From contig NZ_RBLG01000001.1 of the NCBI RefSeq assembly GCF_003634585.1, positions 558,001-622,000 of the forward strand: a stretch of DNA of 64,000 nucleotides. The letters run 5' to 3'. The notes under the pieces are model-generated. The model saw nothing but the letters and a program-made list of their open reading frames with translations, ran no database searches and was not told the origin of the DNA. The position numbers were made by a program, and so were the translations under genes. This DNA comes from Gillisia mitskevichiae (GTDB taxonomy: Bacteria; Bacteroidota; Bacteroidia; Flavobacteriales; Flavobacteriaceae). Positions 9,565-19,131 of the stretch are shown here, one piece after another. The stretch's first letter is position 1, and every line of letters starts with the position of its first letter.

Positions 9565-11844
9565 ATGAGAAAGAAACCCTTACAAATACTTATTCTCTTA
9601 TTAAGTTGTGCTTCAGCACTTAGTCAGAATTCTAAAATCCCTAGCTCTATTGAAAATATAGAGACAAAGGTAGATTCTGTGTTGTCCTTAATGACCTTAA
9701 AAGAGAAAGTCGGACAATTAGTGCAATACAATGGTAGTTGGGATCTTACGGGTCCTGCTTCAGAATTGGACAGTAAACAAAAAGAAACCAATCTTAAAAA
9801 TGGATTGGTAGGTTCTATGTTAAATGTACTTTCTGTAGATGCTACCCGAGAGGCACAAAAACTCATTGTGGATAACTCCAGAATGAAGATCCCGTTAATC
9901 TTTGGTTACGATGTAATTCATGGATATAAAACTATTTTTCCTGTGCCACTTGGTGAAACAGCCAGTTGGGATTTAGAAGCTATGGAACTTTCTGCTAGAA
10001 TTGCAGCTATAGAATCTGTTGCAGAAGGAATTAATTGGACTTTTTCACCAATGATAGATGTTTCCAGAGACGCACGTTGGGGTAGAATAATGGAAGGTTC
10101 CGGGGAAGATCCTTATCTAACTTCGGTTGTGGGAGTAGCTAAAATTAAAGGATATCAGGGTGACGATCTTTCCAATCAGTTAACCATCGCAGCCACTGCT
10201 AAGCATTTTGCAGGTTATGGTTTTGCTGAAGCCGGTAGAGATTATAATACTGTGCATTTAGGTGAAAATGAACTTCATAATACAATACTTCCTCCTTTTA
10301 AAGCGGCGGCTGAAGCAGGAGTAGCAACTTTTATGAACTCTTTTAATGAGATCGATGGAATCCCTTCCACAGGAAATAAATATCTGCAAAGAGATATTTT
10401 AAAAGGAGAATGGGACTGGAAAGGTTTTATGGTATCAGACTGGGGTTCTATCACGGAAATGATCTACCATGGATTTGCCAAAGATAAAAAGCAAGCTTCA
10501 CAAATAGCTATTAATGCAGGTAGTGATATGGATATGGAAGGTGGCGCTTATGAATCTAGTCTTGAAGAATTAGTAATTGAGGGAACCGTAGATATAGCAA
10601 TGGTAGATGATGCTGTTAGGCGTGTACTAAGAGTTAAGTTTAAATTAGGACTATTTGAGGATCCTTATAAATATTCAAATCCGGAGGTTAAAAAGAATAT
10701 TTCTTATGAAGAGCACAGAAAAGCAGCACGAGAAATTGCTGCAAAATCTATTGTGCTTCTTAAAAACGAACAAGAGCTGTTGCCAATTAAAACTTCAGTA
10801 AAAACTATTGCTGTTATAGGTCCTTTGGCAAATGATAAGGATGCACCAATTGGAAATTGGAGAGCGCAGGGAGAAGCAAATTCTGCAGTATCTGTAGTAG
10901 AAGGAATTAAAAATGCAGTTGGGAAAAACACCAAGGTGAATTATTCCTTAGGAACTTCCTTGGGAACAAGCGAACGAGCCTTCTTATTGCCTTTGGAGAT
11001 CAATAAAACTGACAGATCCGGATTTAAGGAAGCTATAGACTTAGCTAAGAATTCAGAGTTGGTGGTAATGGTATTGGGAGAAGATGCATTTCAGGCAGGT
11101 GAAGGAAGAAGTCAGGCAAAAATTGGATTAGCGGGGCTTCAGCAAGAACTTTTAGAAGAAATTAAAAAGGTAAATAGCAATATAGTTTTAGTGCTTATTA
11201 ACGGAAGACCTATGGAGATCTCTTGGGCTTCAGAAAATCTTCCTGCTATAGTTGTAGCATGGCAATTGGGAACGGAAAGTGGAAATGCGATTGCAGATGT
11301 GTTATTCGGAAAGTACAATCCGTCAGGGAAATTACCGGTATCATTTCCTAGACTGGTAGGACAGGAACCTTTATACTACAATCAGAAAAATACAGGAAGA
11401 CCTTCAAATGATCAACATGTTACCTATTCTCATTATACCGATGTCAAGAAAGATGCATTGTACCCTTTTGGATACGGATTAAGCTACACGCAATTTGAAT
11501 ATGGAGATGTATCACTTTCAGGAGTAGAAATGAATTCAGAAAAGGATTTAGAAGCAAGTATCACAATAAAGAATACTGGTAAAGTAAAAGGTAGAGAAGT
11601 GGTGCAATTGTATCTTCAGGATATTATTGGGAGCAGAACAAGACCTGTAAAGGAGTTGAAAGGCTTTCAGCTAATAGATCTGGAGCCGGGAGAAACGAAA
11701 ACAGTGAGTTTTAAGATCACTAAAAAAATGTTAGAATTCTATACTGCCAATAGGATTTGGGAAGCAGAAGTTGGTGATTTTAATATATTTGTTGGAGGTA
11801 ACTCCAAAGAATTAAAGGCTGCCGAGTTTACTTTTAAGAATTAG
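9565..11844 (+). CDS. bglX: GH3 beta-glucosidase (BglX-like), periplasmic
   Basis: From ATG 9565 the protein has 759 residues. A TTG at 9556 would add MTK before it and is less likely, because the signal peptide MRKKPLQILILLLSCASALSQ starts at the ATG. The GH3 N-terminal barrel shows KHFAGYG, RGRIMEG-like WGRIMEGSGEDPYL, and the nucleophile motif MVSDWGS with D292. The second GH3 domain (KSIVLLKNE, GEDAFQAGEGRSQ) and the C-terminal fibronectin III-like domain (RTRPVKELKGFQ) follow. GH3 enzymes of this build release glucose from the non-reducing end of beta-glucan oligosaccharides, here presumably laminarin fragments imported by SusCD. It is preceded by the 9523-9549 hairpin. Confidence 0.93.
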   Translation: MRKKPLQILILLLSCASALSQNSKIPSSIENIETKVDSVLSLMTLKEKVGQLVQYNGSWDLTGPASELDSKQKETNLKNGLVGSMLNVLSVDATREAQKLIVDNSRMKIPLIFGYDVIHGYKTIFPVPLGETASWDLEAMELSARIAAIESVAEGINWTFSPMIDVSRDARWGRIMEGSGEDPYLTSVVGVAKIKGYQGDDLSNQLTIAATAKHFAGYGFAEAGRDYNTVHLGENELHNTILPPFKAAAEAGVATFMNSFNEIDGIPSTGNKYLQRDILKGEWDWKGFMVSDWGSITEMIYHGFAKDKKQASQIAINAGSDMDMEGGAYESSLEELVIEGTVDIAMVDDAVRRVLRVKFKLGLFEDPYKYSNPEVKKNISYEEHRKAAREIAAKSIVLLKNEQELLPIKTSVKTIAVIGPLANDKDAPIGNWRAQGEANSAVSVVEGIKNAVGKNTKVNYSLGTSLGTSERAFLLPLEINKTDRSGFKEAIDLAKNSELVVMVLGEDAFQAGEGRSQAKIGLAGLQQELLEEIKKVNSNIVLVLINGRPMEISWASENLPAIVVAWQLGTESGNAIADVLFGKYNPSGKLPVSFPRLVGQEPLYYNQKNTGRPSNDQHVTYSHYTDVKKDALYPFGYGLSYTQFEYGDVSLSGVEMNSEKDLEASITIKNTGKVKGREVVQLYLQDIIGSRTRPVKELKGFQLIDLEPGETKTVSFKITKKMLEFYTANRIWEAEVGDFNIFVGGNSKELKAAEFTFKN

Positions 11845-11857
11845 AAATTGTCCTTTT

Positions 11858-12613
11858 ATGAATTATAAAGTTTCCATTTTCGTTATAAGCGTCTTGTTTT
11901 TTACCTCTTGTGCCCCCAAGATCTTTCAGGATAATTTTGATGGTGACTCTTTGAATATGGATTATTGGAGTTACGAAGAAGGAAATGGTTGCCCAGATCT
12001 ATGTGGTTGGGGTAATAATGAACTTCAAACCTATAATAGGGATTATGTTAAGGTAGAAGATGGAAATCTTGTAATTACTGCTGTTAAAAAAGGAGATCAA
12101 TATTTCTCAGGGAAAATCAACACCAAAAATAAAATCGAGTTTCAATATGGAAGTATTGAGGTAAGGGCTAAATTAGCAACAGCTAAAGGATTTTGGCCTG
12201 CATTATGGATGCTGGGTGCAGATGTTAATGAGGTAGGTTGGCCAGCTTCTGGGGAAATAGATATTATGGAATATGTTGGTAAGGAACCAGGGAAGGTTTT
12301 CACTTCTTTGCATACTCCTGCAAGTCATGGCAATACCATTAATACTAAAAAAACTATGATCCCTGGAATCGAGGTGGGTTATCATATTTTTAAGGCAGAT
12401 TGGAGCAAGGACAACATTAAATTTTATGTAGATGATGCTTTGTTGTATACATTTGTTCCAGAAGAGTATAATGATAAGCATTACCCCTTTAGAAAGCCCT
12501 TTTATTTTTTGATCAATCTTGCGATTGGTGGAAATTTAGGAGGTGCAGTTGTGGATGATTCTGCATTGCCTCAAAAACTTTACGTAGATTACATTAAGGT
12601 TACCAAATTATAA
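11858..12613 (+). CDS. GH16 lipoprotein, endo-beta-1,3-glucanase type
   Basis: This 251-aa protein is a lipobox (VLFFTSC/APK) followed directly by a single GH16 domain. The catalytic motif GEIDIMEY gives E133, D135 and E138. FWPALWMLGADVNEVGWP and FYFLINLAIGGNLGG are the usual strands of the laminarinase clade. It differs from the first GH16 in lacking PKD and middle modules, so the two enzymes probably act on different chain lengths or in different compartments (surface versus periplasm). The gene lies 13 bp after GH3 and 28 bp before the transporter. Confidence 0.92.
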   Translation: MNYKVSIFVISVLFFTSCAPKIFQDNFDGDSLNMDYWSYEEGNGCPDLCGWGNNELQTYNRDYVKVEDGNLVITAVKKGDQYFSGKINTKNKIEFQYGSIEVRAKLATAKGFWPALWMLGADVNEVGWPASGEIDIMEYVGKEPGKVFTSLHTPASHGNTINTKKTMIPGIEVGYHIFKADWSKDNIKFYVDDALLYTFVPEEYNDKHYPFRKPFYFLINLAIGGNLGGAVVDDSALPQKLYVDYIKVTKL

Positions 12614-12641
12614 AAATATATTACCAACAAATTCCTCAACA

Positions 12642-14048
12642 ATGAAAAACCAAACATTTCTAATTTTAATCACTATCGTTTCTGCCTTAGGGGGATTGCT
12701 CTTTGGATATGACACCGGTGTAATTAATGGATCTCAATATTATTTCAGTCAGTATTTCGATTTGGATGCAGGGATGAAAGGTTGGGTAGTTGGAAGCGCA
12801 TTAATAGGATGTTTTGTTGGTGCCATTGTATCGGGGCCATTAAGTAAAGGAATTGGTAGAAAATATTCGTTGATCATTTCTGCAGTTTTATTTTCTCTTT
12901 CCGCATGGGGTTCAGGTTTGCCGGCATTTCTGCCGGAATCTGTAAGCTTATTAGTGGTTTTTAGAATCATTGGAGGTTTAGGAATTGGAATTGCATCTAT
13001 GAATGCTCCTACCTATATAGCAGAAATTGCTCCTGCAAAAATAAGAGGAACCTTGGTAACCTATTATCAACTAGCGATAGTGGTAGGGTTTTTCGTGGTC
13101 TTTTTAGCGACCTATTTTATTGGAAATAGCGCTACAGAAGCAGAAAATATACAGTCTGGATGGAGAATGATGTTTTGGTCTGAACTTATTCCTAGTTTAT
13201 CATTTTTAGTCTTATTATTCTTTGTTCCTAAAAGTCCGCGTTGGCTTGCTATGAAAGGTTTAAGAGCTGATGCTTTAAAAGTACTAACCAGAATTCATGG
13301 GGCGGAGATCGCAGAAAATGAAATTATAGAGATAGAGAAATCTCTTCAGAAAGATAAGAACAAATTGAAGCTGAGTATTTTTGCTAAAGGTGTTTTTGCG
13401 ATAATCGCTATAGGAACTGTGCTATCTATGTTGCAACAATTCACCGGAATTAATGCAGTGCTTTATTATGGAGCCGATATCTTCGAAAAAGCCTTAGGTT
13501 TTGGAAAAGAAGACGTGTTGCTTCAACAGGTTTTATTAGCAGGGATAAATTTGGTATTCACTTTTGTCGCAATGGCAACGGTAGACAGGTTTGGTAGAAA
13601 GCCACTTTTATACATAGGTGCAGTAGGGATGTTAGCTGGATTTATATTATTAGGAACCACTTTAATGACGAATTCTGTTGGTATATTATCTTTGGTTGGG
13701 GTGTTATTATTCATTGCGTCCTTTGCAATGTCTATGGGGCCTGTAGTTTGGGTAATACTTTCAGAAATGTTCCCGAATAATATAAGAAGTGCAGCTATGT
13801 CTATAGCAGTTGCAGCGCAGTGGGCCGCAAACTATTTAGTGACTCAATCTTTCCCTATGGTTGCTGAAAGTAAATTGAACGAAGGTGATTTCTGGAATGG
13901 ATCCTTGCCTTATTTCATCTTTTCAATATTCATTTTAGGAATTATATTCTTTACCTATAAATATATCCCTGAAACAAAAGGGAAAACTTTAGAAGAGTTA
14001 GAAGATATGTGGGATATTCCTGAAGAAGCTAAAAAGGTGGTTAGTTAA
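12642..14048 (+). CDS. MFS sugar:proton symporter (sugar porter family)
   Basis: This 468-aa inner-membrane protein has the sugar-porter landmarks: GGLLFGYDTGVI in TM1, GRKYS after TM2, the DRFGRKPLL loop half-way, FRIIGGLGIGIAS, LQQFTGINAVLYY and the C-terminal PETKGKTLEELE. About twelve hydrophobic segments are visible. This family imports monosaccharides such as glucose or xylose with protons. As the last gene of the glucan locus it would take up the glucose released by GH3. The monosaccharide identity is inferred from context. Confidence 0.93.
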   Translation: MKNQTFLILITIVSALGGLLFGYDTGVINGSQYYFSQYFDLDAGMKGWVVGSALIGCFVGAIVSGPLSKGIGRKYSLIISAVLFSLSAWGSGLPAFLPESVSLLVVFRIIGGLGIGIASMNAPTYIAEIAPAKIRGTLVTYYQLAIVVGFFVVFLATYFIGNSATEAENIQSGWRMMFWSELIPSLSFLVLLFFVPKSPRWLAMKGLRADALKVLTRIHGAEIAENEIIEIEKSLQKDKNKLKLSIFAKGVFAIIAIGTVLSMLQQFTGINAVLYYGADIFEKALGFGKEDVLLQQVLLAGINLVFTFVAMATVDRFGRKPLLYIGAVGMLAGFILLGTTLMTNSVGILSLVGVLLFIASFAMSMGPVVWVILSEMFPNNIRSAAMSIAVAAQWAANYLVTQSFPMVAESKLNEGDFWNGSLPYFIFSIFILGIIFFTYKYIPETKGKTLEELEDMWDIPEEAKKVVS

Positions 14049-14109
14049 ATATCAAGAAATCAGAATTTCAGAATTGCTTTAAAGGCATTCTGCAATTAAT
14101 AAAGCAGAT

Positions 14110-14155
14110 AAAACGAAGAGGAAATAAGTTAGTTTACTTATTTCCTCTTCGTTTT
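14110..14155. terminator. Strong bidirectional terminator closing the glucan locus
   Basis: A perfect 20-bp stem (14110-14129 with 14136-14155) and a six-base loop has A-run and T-run at its two ends (ending CGTTTTTATT). It lies between the + strand transporter and the - strand gene ending at 14232, so it can stop transcription from both sides. Confidence 0.9.
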
Positions 14156-14231
14156 TATTACTACACCTGAAGCTTTAAAACTTCCCTCTCCATATAAAAT
14201 AATTGTATTGCGAATGTGTTAGTGGCTGGTC

Positions 14232-15314
14232 TTATTTCAGGTTGTATTCTATGTGTGTTATTTTAATTTTTAACCATGTCCAATAGCCATCTTCTAACTT
14301 CCAAGCTGCATTGCATTCCACAGGTATTTTTATTCCGTTTCTTAATTCGGTTTTGGTAGCATTCACAACCCATTCTGTAAGCGTAGTATCCTTGTAGCGC
14401 ATTGCTATAAACTTTTTGAAATCACCCATTTCGTCAAAATGAAATACACCGGAGCCTTCAGTTCCATTATACCTCATTGTTGCTCTAGCAGAATTTTCAT
14501 CAATCGATTCCCAACTGATATAGGAGCTAAAGACAGCAGATGGAAACCAAACGATTTCGGCTAAATATCGCTGTAAACTTGCCTGATTGATCTTCTCATC
14601 GTTCCTTGAGTTAACAATAGGAAAAAGGGACAATAACTTTATCTCCATTTCACCTTTTCCCTTCTCAAATTTATCTCTCCCTACTAGTTTTATCCAAGGT
14701 TTCATTTCTAAGTTTACGCACCAATTAAAGGCAGGTGGATCTATTGTGAAATATTGTTTAGCTTTTGCAGTGCTCCATTGTTTCTGTTCAGGCTTCATAA
14801 GAATTTGCAAGTCTTGCTTTAAGAAAACGCTGCTTATATTTTCTTTTCCAAGGCTGCCATTATTTAAGAGCCATTTTTGAACAGGGCTTGGAAGATCTGC
14901 GATTATTTGTTTTGAGACGCTCTTTTTCTCTGAAGTATCTATATATGATAACATCTTGGCTGTTTCGGCATGTACCTTTTCCTTAAAGCTATTTGTAGAA
15001 TACCCTATAATTGATGCTGTAAGAATGACTAGATTTAAAATACTGCCAAATCCTGTATCTTTCCAAAAAGAGATGATCAGAAATTGAGAAATAAGAACAG
15101 CCAATAAGCCAATTATCCACCAATAATCATGTCTTCTAAAAAATAAATTGGCAGTTACTGCGAAAAAGAAAAAGGCTACTAAGAATAAGACTCCGAGAGT
15201 TTTGGAAACGGGTTGTGATATTGCATCAAATTGAAAAATGCCAAAAGCTTTCAAAAACCCAATTAAATGGATCATTCCATGTAGCCCAATTAGTATGGTT
15301 AAAGCAATTCGCAT
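14232..15314 (-). CDS. Membrane protein of the DUF6920/DUF6544 type
   Basis: This 360-aa protein has about four hydrophobic helices in its first 105 residues (MRIALTILIGLHGMIHLIGF, LGVLFLVAFFFFAVTANLFF, WWIIGLLAVLISQFLII, SILNLVILTASIIGY). A soluble C-terminal domain of about 240 residues follows, with WFPSAVFSSYISWE and ARATMRYNGTEGSGVFHF. The C-terminal domain resembles a widespread uncharacterised family, recalled from memory, so the DUF number is tentative. No catalytic motif is visible. It is a single-gene unit downstream (on -) of tadA, separated by 30 bp. Confidence 0.7.
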   Translation of the reverse strand: MRIALTILIGLHGMIHLIGFLKAFGIFQFDAISQPVSKTLGVLFLVAFFFFAVTANLFFRRHDYWWIIGLLAVLISQFLIISFWKDTGFGSILNLVILTASIIGYSTNSFKEKVHAETAKMLSYIDTSEKKSVSKQIIADLPSPVQKWLLNNGSLGKENISSVFLKQDLQILMKPEQKQWSTAKAKQYFTIDPPAFNWCVNLEMKPWIKLVGRDKFEKGKGEMEIKLLSLFPIVNSRNDEKINQASLQRYLAEIVWFPSAVFSSYISWESIDENSARATMRYNGTEGSGVFHFDEMGDFKKFIAMRYKDTTLTEWVVNATKTELRNGIKIPVECNAAWKLEDGYWTWLKIKITHIEYNLK

Positions 15315-15344
15315 TGATTTTTGCTTTTAACTAAATTCCTTTGA

Positions 15345-15794
15345 TTAGTTCAAATTCCTGCGTTCAATAAAAAATCGTTTTAAAAGTTTAGAGGCCTCTT
15401 CTTCCATAATTCCATTTTTCACTTTGGTTTTAGGGTGCAGTTGCCCACCAAATTTTCTATAACCACGTTCATGGTCTGATGCTGCGAAAACCAAATTAGA
15501 AAGCTGACTCCAATACAATGCTCCCGCACACATTTGGCAAGGCTCTAAGGTTACATACATCGTGCAATCCTTCAGGTATTTTCCGCCTAAAAAATTAGCA
15601 GCAGCGGTAATTGCCTGCATTTCGGCATGAGCAGTTACATCATTTAGCATTTCGGTAAGGTTGTGCCCTCGCGCGATGATCTGCTGTTTTATTACAATTA
15701 CTACTCCAACAGGGATTTCACCTTTTTCGTAGGCGTAATTAGCCTCGTCTAAGGCTTTTCGCATAAAATAGGCATCGTCAAAAATTAAATCCAT
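15345..15794 (-). CDS. tadA: tRNA-specific adenosine deaminase TadA
   Basis: The protein deaminates A34 to inosine in the anticodon of tRNA-Arg(ACG). The zinc site is complete: HAEMQ (His and catalytic Glu) and PCQMCAGA. Starting at ATG 15794 gives 149 residues (MDLIFDDAYFM), the usual length. A TTG at 15800 is part of a -7 promoter element (TATTTTTG) and is rejected as start. The predicted transcript would begin almost at the ATG, suggesting a leaderless mRNA. It is divergent from dxs. Confidence 0.92.
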   Translation of the reverse strand: MDLIFDDAYFMRKALDEANYAYEKGEIPVGVVIVIKQQIIARGHNLTEMLNDVTAHAEMQAITAAANFLGGKYLKDCTMYVTLEPCQMCAGALYWSQLSNLVFAASDHERGYRKFGGQLHPKTKVKNGIMEEEASKLLKRFFIERRNLN

Positions 15795-15797
15795 ATC

Positions 15798-15826
15798 CAA
15801 AAATACAATTTCAAAATGTACCTTTG
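15798..15826. promoter_or_regulatory. Divergent tadA/dxs promoter region with two -7 elements
   Basis: On the + strand TACCTTTG (15819-15826) matches the Bacteroidota -7 consensus TAnnTTTG and lies six bases before the dxs ATG. On the - strand TATTTTTG (15805-15798) also matches and lies three bases before the tadA ATG. No clear -33 TTTG was found for either. Both spacings would place transcription starts at or very near the start codons. Confidence 0.6.
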
Positions 15827-15832
15827 CTTTCC

Positions 15833-17611
15833 ATGGAAAAAAGTATTTTAAAAAATATTGATTCCCCTTTAGATCTACGCAAACTTTCTACTGAAGAATT
15901 ACCTGTTCTGGCAAAGGAACTTCGGAAATTCATCATAGATATCGTGGCCACTAAAGAGGGGCATTTAGGTGCCAGTTTAGGTGTGGTAGAGCTTACAATT
16001 GCTCTTCATTATGCTTTTAATACTCCCGAAGACCTCTTGGTTTGGGATGTAGGTCACCAAGCATATGGGCATAAGATACTTACTGGAAGGAGAGACATAT
16101 TTCATACCAACAGACAATTAAATGGATTAAGCGGTTTCCCTAAAAGATCTGAAAGCGAATACGACACATTTGGAGTTGGACATTCTTCAACATCTATTTC
16201 TGCTGCCTTAGGAATGGCGATAGCTTCTAATTTAAAAGGAGAATTCTCCAAACAACATATTGCAGTAATTGGAGATGCCTCTATTGCAAGCGGGATGGCT
16301 TTTGAAGGCTTAAATCATGCTGGAGTGAGTAATGCCAATTTATTGGTGATCTTAAATGACAACGCAATTGGGATAGATCCAAGTGTGGGCGCATTAAAGC
16401 AATATCTTACCAAAGCCAAAGTGGGGCATAAGCCACAACAAGACAATATTATAGAAGCCTTGAACTTTAATTATTTTGGCCCGGTAGATGGTCATGATAT
16501 TCAAGGATTATTAGAGGTCTTTGAAGAACTGAAGAAAATACAAGGCCCAAAATTTCTGCATGTAATCACCACTAAAGGCAAAGGCTTGCAAAAGGCAGAA
16601 GAAAATCAGGTGAAATATCATGCTCCAGGAAAATTTATTGCAGATACGGGGGAATTATTACCATCTAATTCTGAAGGATTGCCTTTAAAATATCAGGATG
16701 TTTTTGGGTTAACTTTAGTAGAGTTAGCTGAAAAGAATGAAAAAATAATAGGGATCACTCCGGCAATGCCAACAGGAAGTTCCTTGAAATATATGATGGA
16801 AGCTTTTCCGGAAAGAGCTTTCGATGTGGGAATTGCAGAACAACATGCGGTAACCTTATCGGCCGGGATGGCTACTCAGGGGTTTATAGTATACTGTGCT
16901 ATTTATTCCACTTTTCTCCAACGCGCTTACGATCAAGTGATCCATGATGTTGCTTTGCAGGATCTACCTGTGATCTTTTGCTTAGATAGAGCAGGATTGG
17001 TGGGGGAAGATGGAGCTACACATCATGGGGTTTTTGATATCGCTTTTTTAAGATGTATCCCTAATTTAATAATCGCTGCACCTAGAGATGAGGTGGAATT
17101 ACGCAACTTATTATACACCTCCCAAATAAACTTAAAACACCCATTAGTAATACGTTATCCTCGTGGAAGGGGAGTGCGATTAGACTGGAAGCAGGAATTC
17201 AGAAAACTTGAAATAGGGAAAGGAGAATTGCTAAGTGAAGGAACAGACTTAGCAGTAATTAGTATTGGAAGTATTGCTGAAAATGTTAAATTAGCGATCG
17301 CCTCTTTGGGAATGGAAGAAAAAGTAGCTCATTATGATGCGGGATTTGTAAAACCATTAGATGAAGTTATGCTGCACAAATTGTTCTCCAAATTTAAAAA
17401 AGTGATAACCGTGGAGGAAGGAGCTATATCTGGGGGATTTGGAAGCGCGGTTTTAGAGTTTATCGCGAAGCACAATTATACCAGCCAGATTAGATGTTTG
17501 GGAATTCCAGATGAATTCGTGGAGCAAGGAAATATGATGGAATTATATGAAATTGTGAAATTAGACGTTACAAGTATAGCCCATAGCATTAATGTATTTT
17601 TAAAAGCATAG
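15833..17611 (+). CDS. dxs: 1-deoxy-D-xylulose-5-phosphate synthase
   Basis: The enzyme condenses pyruvate and glyceraldehyde 3-phosphate (thiamine diphosphate dependent), the entry step of the MEP isoprenoid pathway. From ATG 15833 it is 592 aa (MEKSILKNIDSP); an upstream TTG lies inside the -7 promoter element. Motifs: VWDVGHQAYGHKILTGRR, the ThDP-binding GDASIASGMAFEGLNHAG...NDNAIGIDPSVG, and the transketolase pyrimidine domain RAFDVGIAEQHAVTLSAGMA. The C-terminal domain ends normally. Slightly shorter than E. coli Dxs (620), as usual for this group. Confidence 0.95.
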   Translation: MEKSILKNIDSPLDLRKLSTEELPVLAKELRKFIIDIVATKEGHLGASLGVVELTIALHYAFNTPEDLLVWDVGHQAYGHKILTGRRDIFHTNRQLNGLSGFPKRSESEYDTFGVGHSSTSISAALGMAIASNLKGEFSKQHIAVIGDASIASGMAFEGLNHAGVSNANLLVILNDNAIGIDPSVGALKQYLTKAKVGHKPQQDNIIEALNFNYFGPVDGHDIQGLLEVFEELKKIQGPKFLHVITTKGKGLQKAEENQVKYHAPGKFIADTGELLPSNSEGLPLKYQDVFGLTLVELAEKNEKIIGITPAMPTGSSLKYMMEAFPERAFDVGIAEQHAVTLSAGMATQGFIVYCAIYSTFLQRAYDQVIHDVALQDLPVIFCLDRAGLVGEDGATHHGVFDIAFLRCIPNLIIAAPRDEVELRNLLYTSQINLKHPLVIRYPRGRGVRLDWKQEFRKLEIGKGELLSEGTDLAVISIGSIAENVKLAIASLGMEEKVAHYDAGFVKPLDEVMLHKLFSKFKKVITVEEGAISGGFGSAVLEFIAKHNYTSQIRCLGIPDEFVEQGNMMELYEIVKLDVTSIAHSINVFLKA

Positions 17612-17625
17612 TATTATAGATTACA

Positions 17626-18636
17626 ATGAGATTTAATCCAATTCTACCCATTTTATTTATTTTTATTCTATCGGCTTCAAGCTCTTTTGCTAATTCTTGG
17701 CCAAGAACCATATCAGACACTACTTCGGTAGATAGTACAAAGACAGATTCTATCAAAGAAGATAGTCAAGACATGTTAATGATGTGGTCTAAAAAAAATT
17801 CTGTTGGGGTTAATATGAATGAAGTAGCATTTGTGAATTGGAATGCTGGTGGGAACAATTCAATTTCTGCCTTGTTTTATGGGAATTTCGAAAGGAAATT
17901 TCAGAAAAATCTTTTGCTTTGGAAAACAAACGCAACTATTAGATATGGAATTAATGCTCAAGATGGAAGAAAGGTGAGAAAAACAGATGATGAGATCTCC
18001 TTGAATTCTACCTATGGTTATAGACGAGATTCCACTTCAAATTTCAGGTATTCTGCAAAATTCAATTTTAAAACACAGTTTGCAAACGGTTATAAATACC
18101 CGCAAAGGGATAAATCGATCTCCAGTTTTATGGCTCCCGGATATGTGTTTTTGGGAGTAGGAGCAGAGTATTCTGCGCCTAAGGAAGATCTTACCGTTTA
18201 TCTATCTCCTTTAACAGATAAATCTACTTTTGTTTTAGACCAAAGGTTGGCAGATGAAGGTATGTTTGGTGTAACTCCAGCTGTAAGAGATAGCATTGGA
18301 AATATTATTACCAGAGGGGAAAATGTGCGCACAGAAGTTGGGATATTGGTAACAAACAATTTTAGTAAAGAGGTTTTTACCAATGTAAACCTGGAAAATC
18401 AGGTAAGTTTTTATACAGATTATCTTAATAAGTTTGGAAACATAGATGTAGACTGGGAATTGAAATTGAATTTGGTGGTTAACGAGTTTGTAAAAGCTAA
18501 TATAGGGTCTCATCTTATTTACGATGACGATGTAAAATTCAAAGAAGACACCAATGACGATGGTACTTTGGAGACGCTTGGCCCAAAAATTCAGTTCAAG
18601 CAATTACTTGGTGTAGGTGTGATGTATGAATTCTAA
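17626..18636 (+). CDS. DUF3078 outer-membrane protein
   Basis: This 336-aa protein has a signal peptide (MRFNPILPILFIFILSASSSFA), a short acidic/Ser-Thr linker (SVDSTKTDSIKEDSQD), then WSKKNSVGVNMNEVAFVNWNAGGNNSIS, the hallmark start of the DUF3078 family, followed by alternating amphipathic strands ending in MYEF. It is probably an outer-membrane beta-barrel; the cargo is unknown. It follows dxs by 14 bp and may be co-transcribed. It converges with osmC (8 bp apart). Confidence 0.85.
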   Translation: MRFNPILPILFIFILSASSSFANSWPRTISDTTSVDSTKTDSIKEDSQDMLMMWSKKNSVGVNMNEVAFVNWNAGGNNSISALFYGNFERKFQKNLLLWKTNATIRYGINAQDGRKVRKTDDEISLNSTYGYRRDSTSNFRYSAKFNFKTQFANGYKYPQRDKSISSFMAPGYVFLGVGAEYSAPKEDLTVYLSPLTDKSTFVLDQRLADEGMFGVTPAVRDSIGNIITRGENVRTEVGILVTNNFSKEVFTNVNLENQVSFYTDYLNKFGNIDVDWELKLNLVVNEFVKANIGSHLIYDDDVKFKEDTNDDGTLETLGPKIQFKQLLGVGVMYEF

Positions 18637-18643
18637 GGGATAA

Positions 18644-19117
18644 TTAATTTATAATGTTGAATTGTGGGCGATGTTGAATAGGGAAATTACAGGAATTCGC
18701 TATAAAGCACATTTTATTAGCTTCAGTATGTAACTCTTCAGCTTTCTCCTTCATCTCAATATTTTCCAAAGTTATTTGAGGATTTAAGGTTACTTCCTTG
18801 AACTTTCCACTACCATTTTTCGTTTCCTCCATAACTCCTGTAGCTTTATCCATATAGCTTAGAACAACGATCTTGTTAACCGCACAAAGATGTAGATACC
18901 AGAGCATGTGGCAGGATGAAATTGAAGACACCAAGAGTTCTTCCGGGTTATATCTTTTATTATCTCCTAAAAAAGATGGGTCTGAAGAGCCTTGAATCTG
19001 GGCTGCTTTGTTTTCTCCGGAAACTATATGATCTCTGTTGAAAGCCTTATAATCTAGAGTTCCTTTTCCAAGATTCCCAGTCCATTCCACCCTGATCTCA
19101 TAGTTATGGATTTTCAT
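18644..19117 (-). CDS. OsmC-family peroxidase-like protein
   Basis: This 157-aa protein matches the OsmC/Ohr fold: NPEELLVSSISSCHMLWYLHLCA contains the first active-site Cys on the long helix, and the second region (EANKMCFIANSCNFPI) supplies Cys residues near the end. Family members reduce organic hydroperoxides with thiols. The gene sits 14 bp after dgt on the same strand. Whether it is an Ohr-type peroxidase or an uncharacterised OsmC branch cannot be decided from sequence alone. Confidence 0.85.
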   Translation of the reverse strand: MKIHNYEIRVEWTGNLGKGTLDYKAFNRDHIVSGENKAAQIQGSSDPSFLGDNKRYNPEELLVSSISSCHMLWYLHLCAVNKIVVLSYMDKATGVMEETKNGSGKFKEVTLNPQITLENIEMKEKAEELHTEANKMCFIANSCNFPIQHRPQFNIIN

Positions 19118-19131
19118 AAGCCAAGCAAGAA

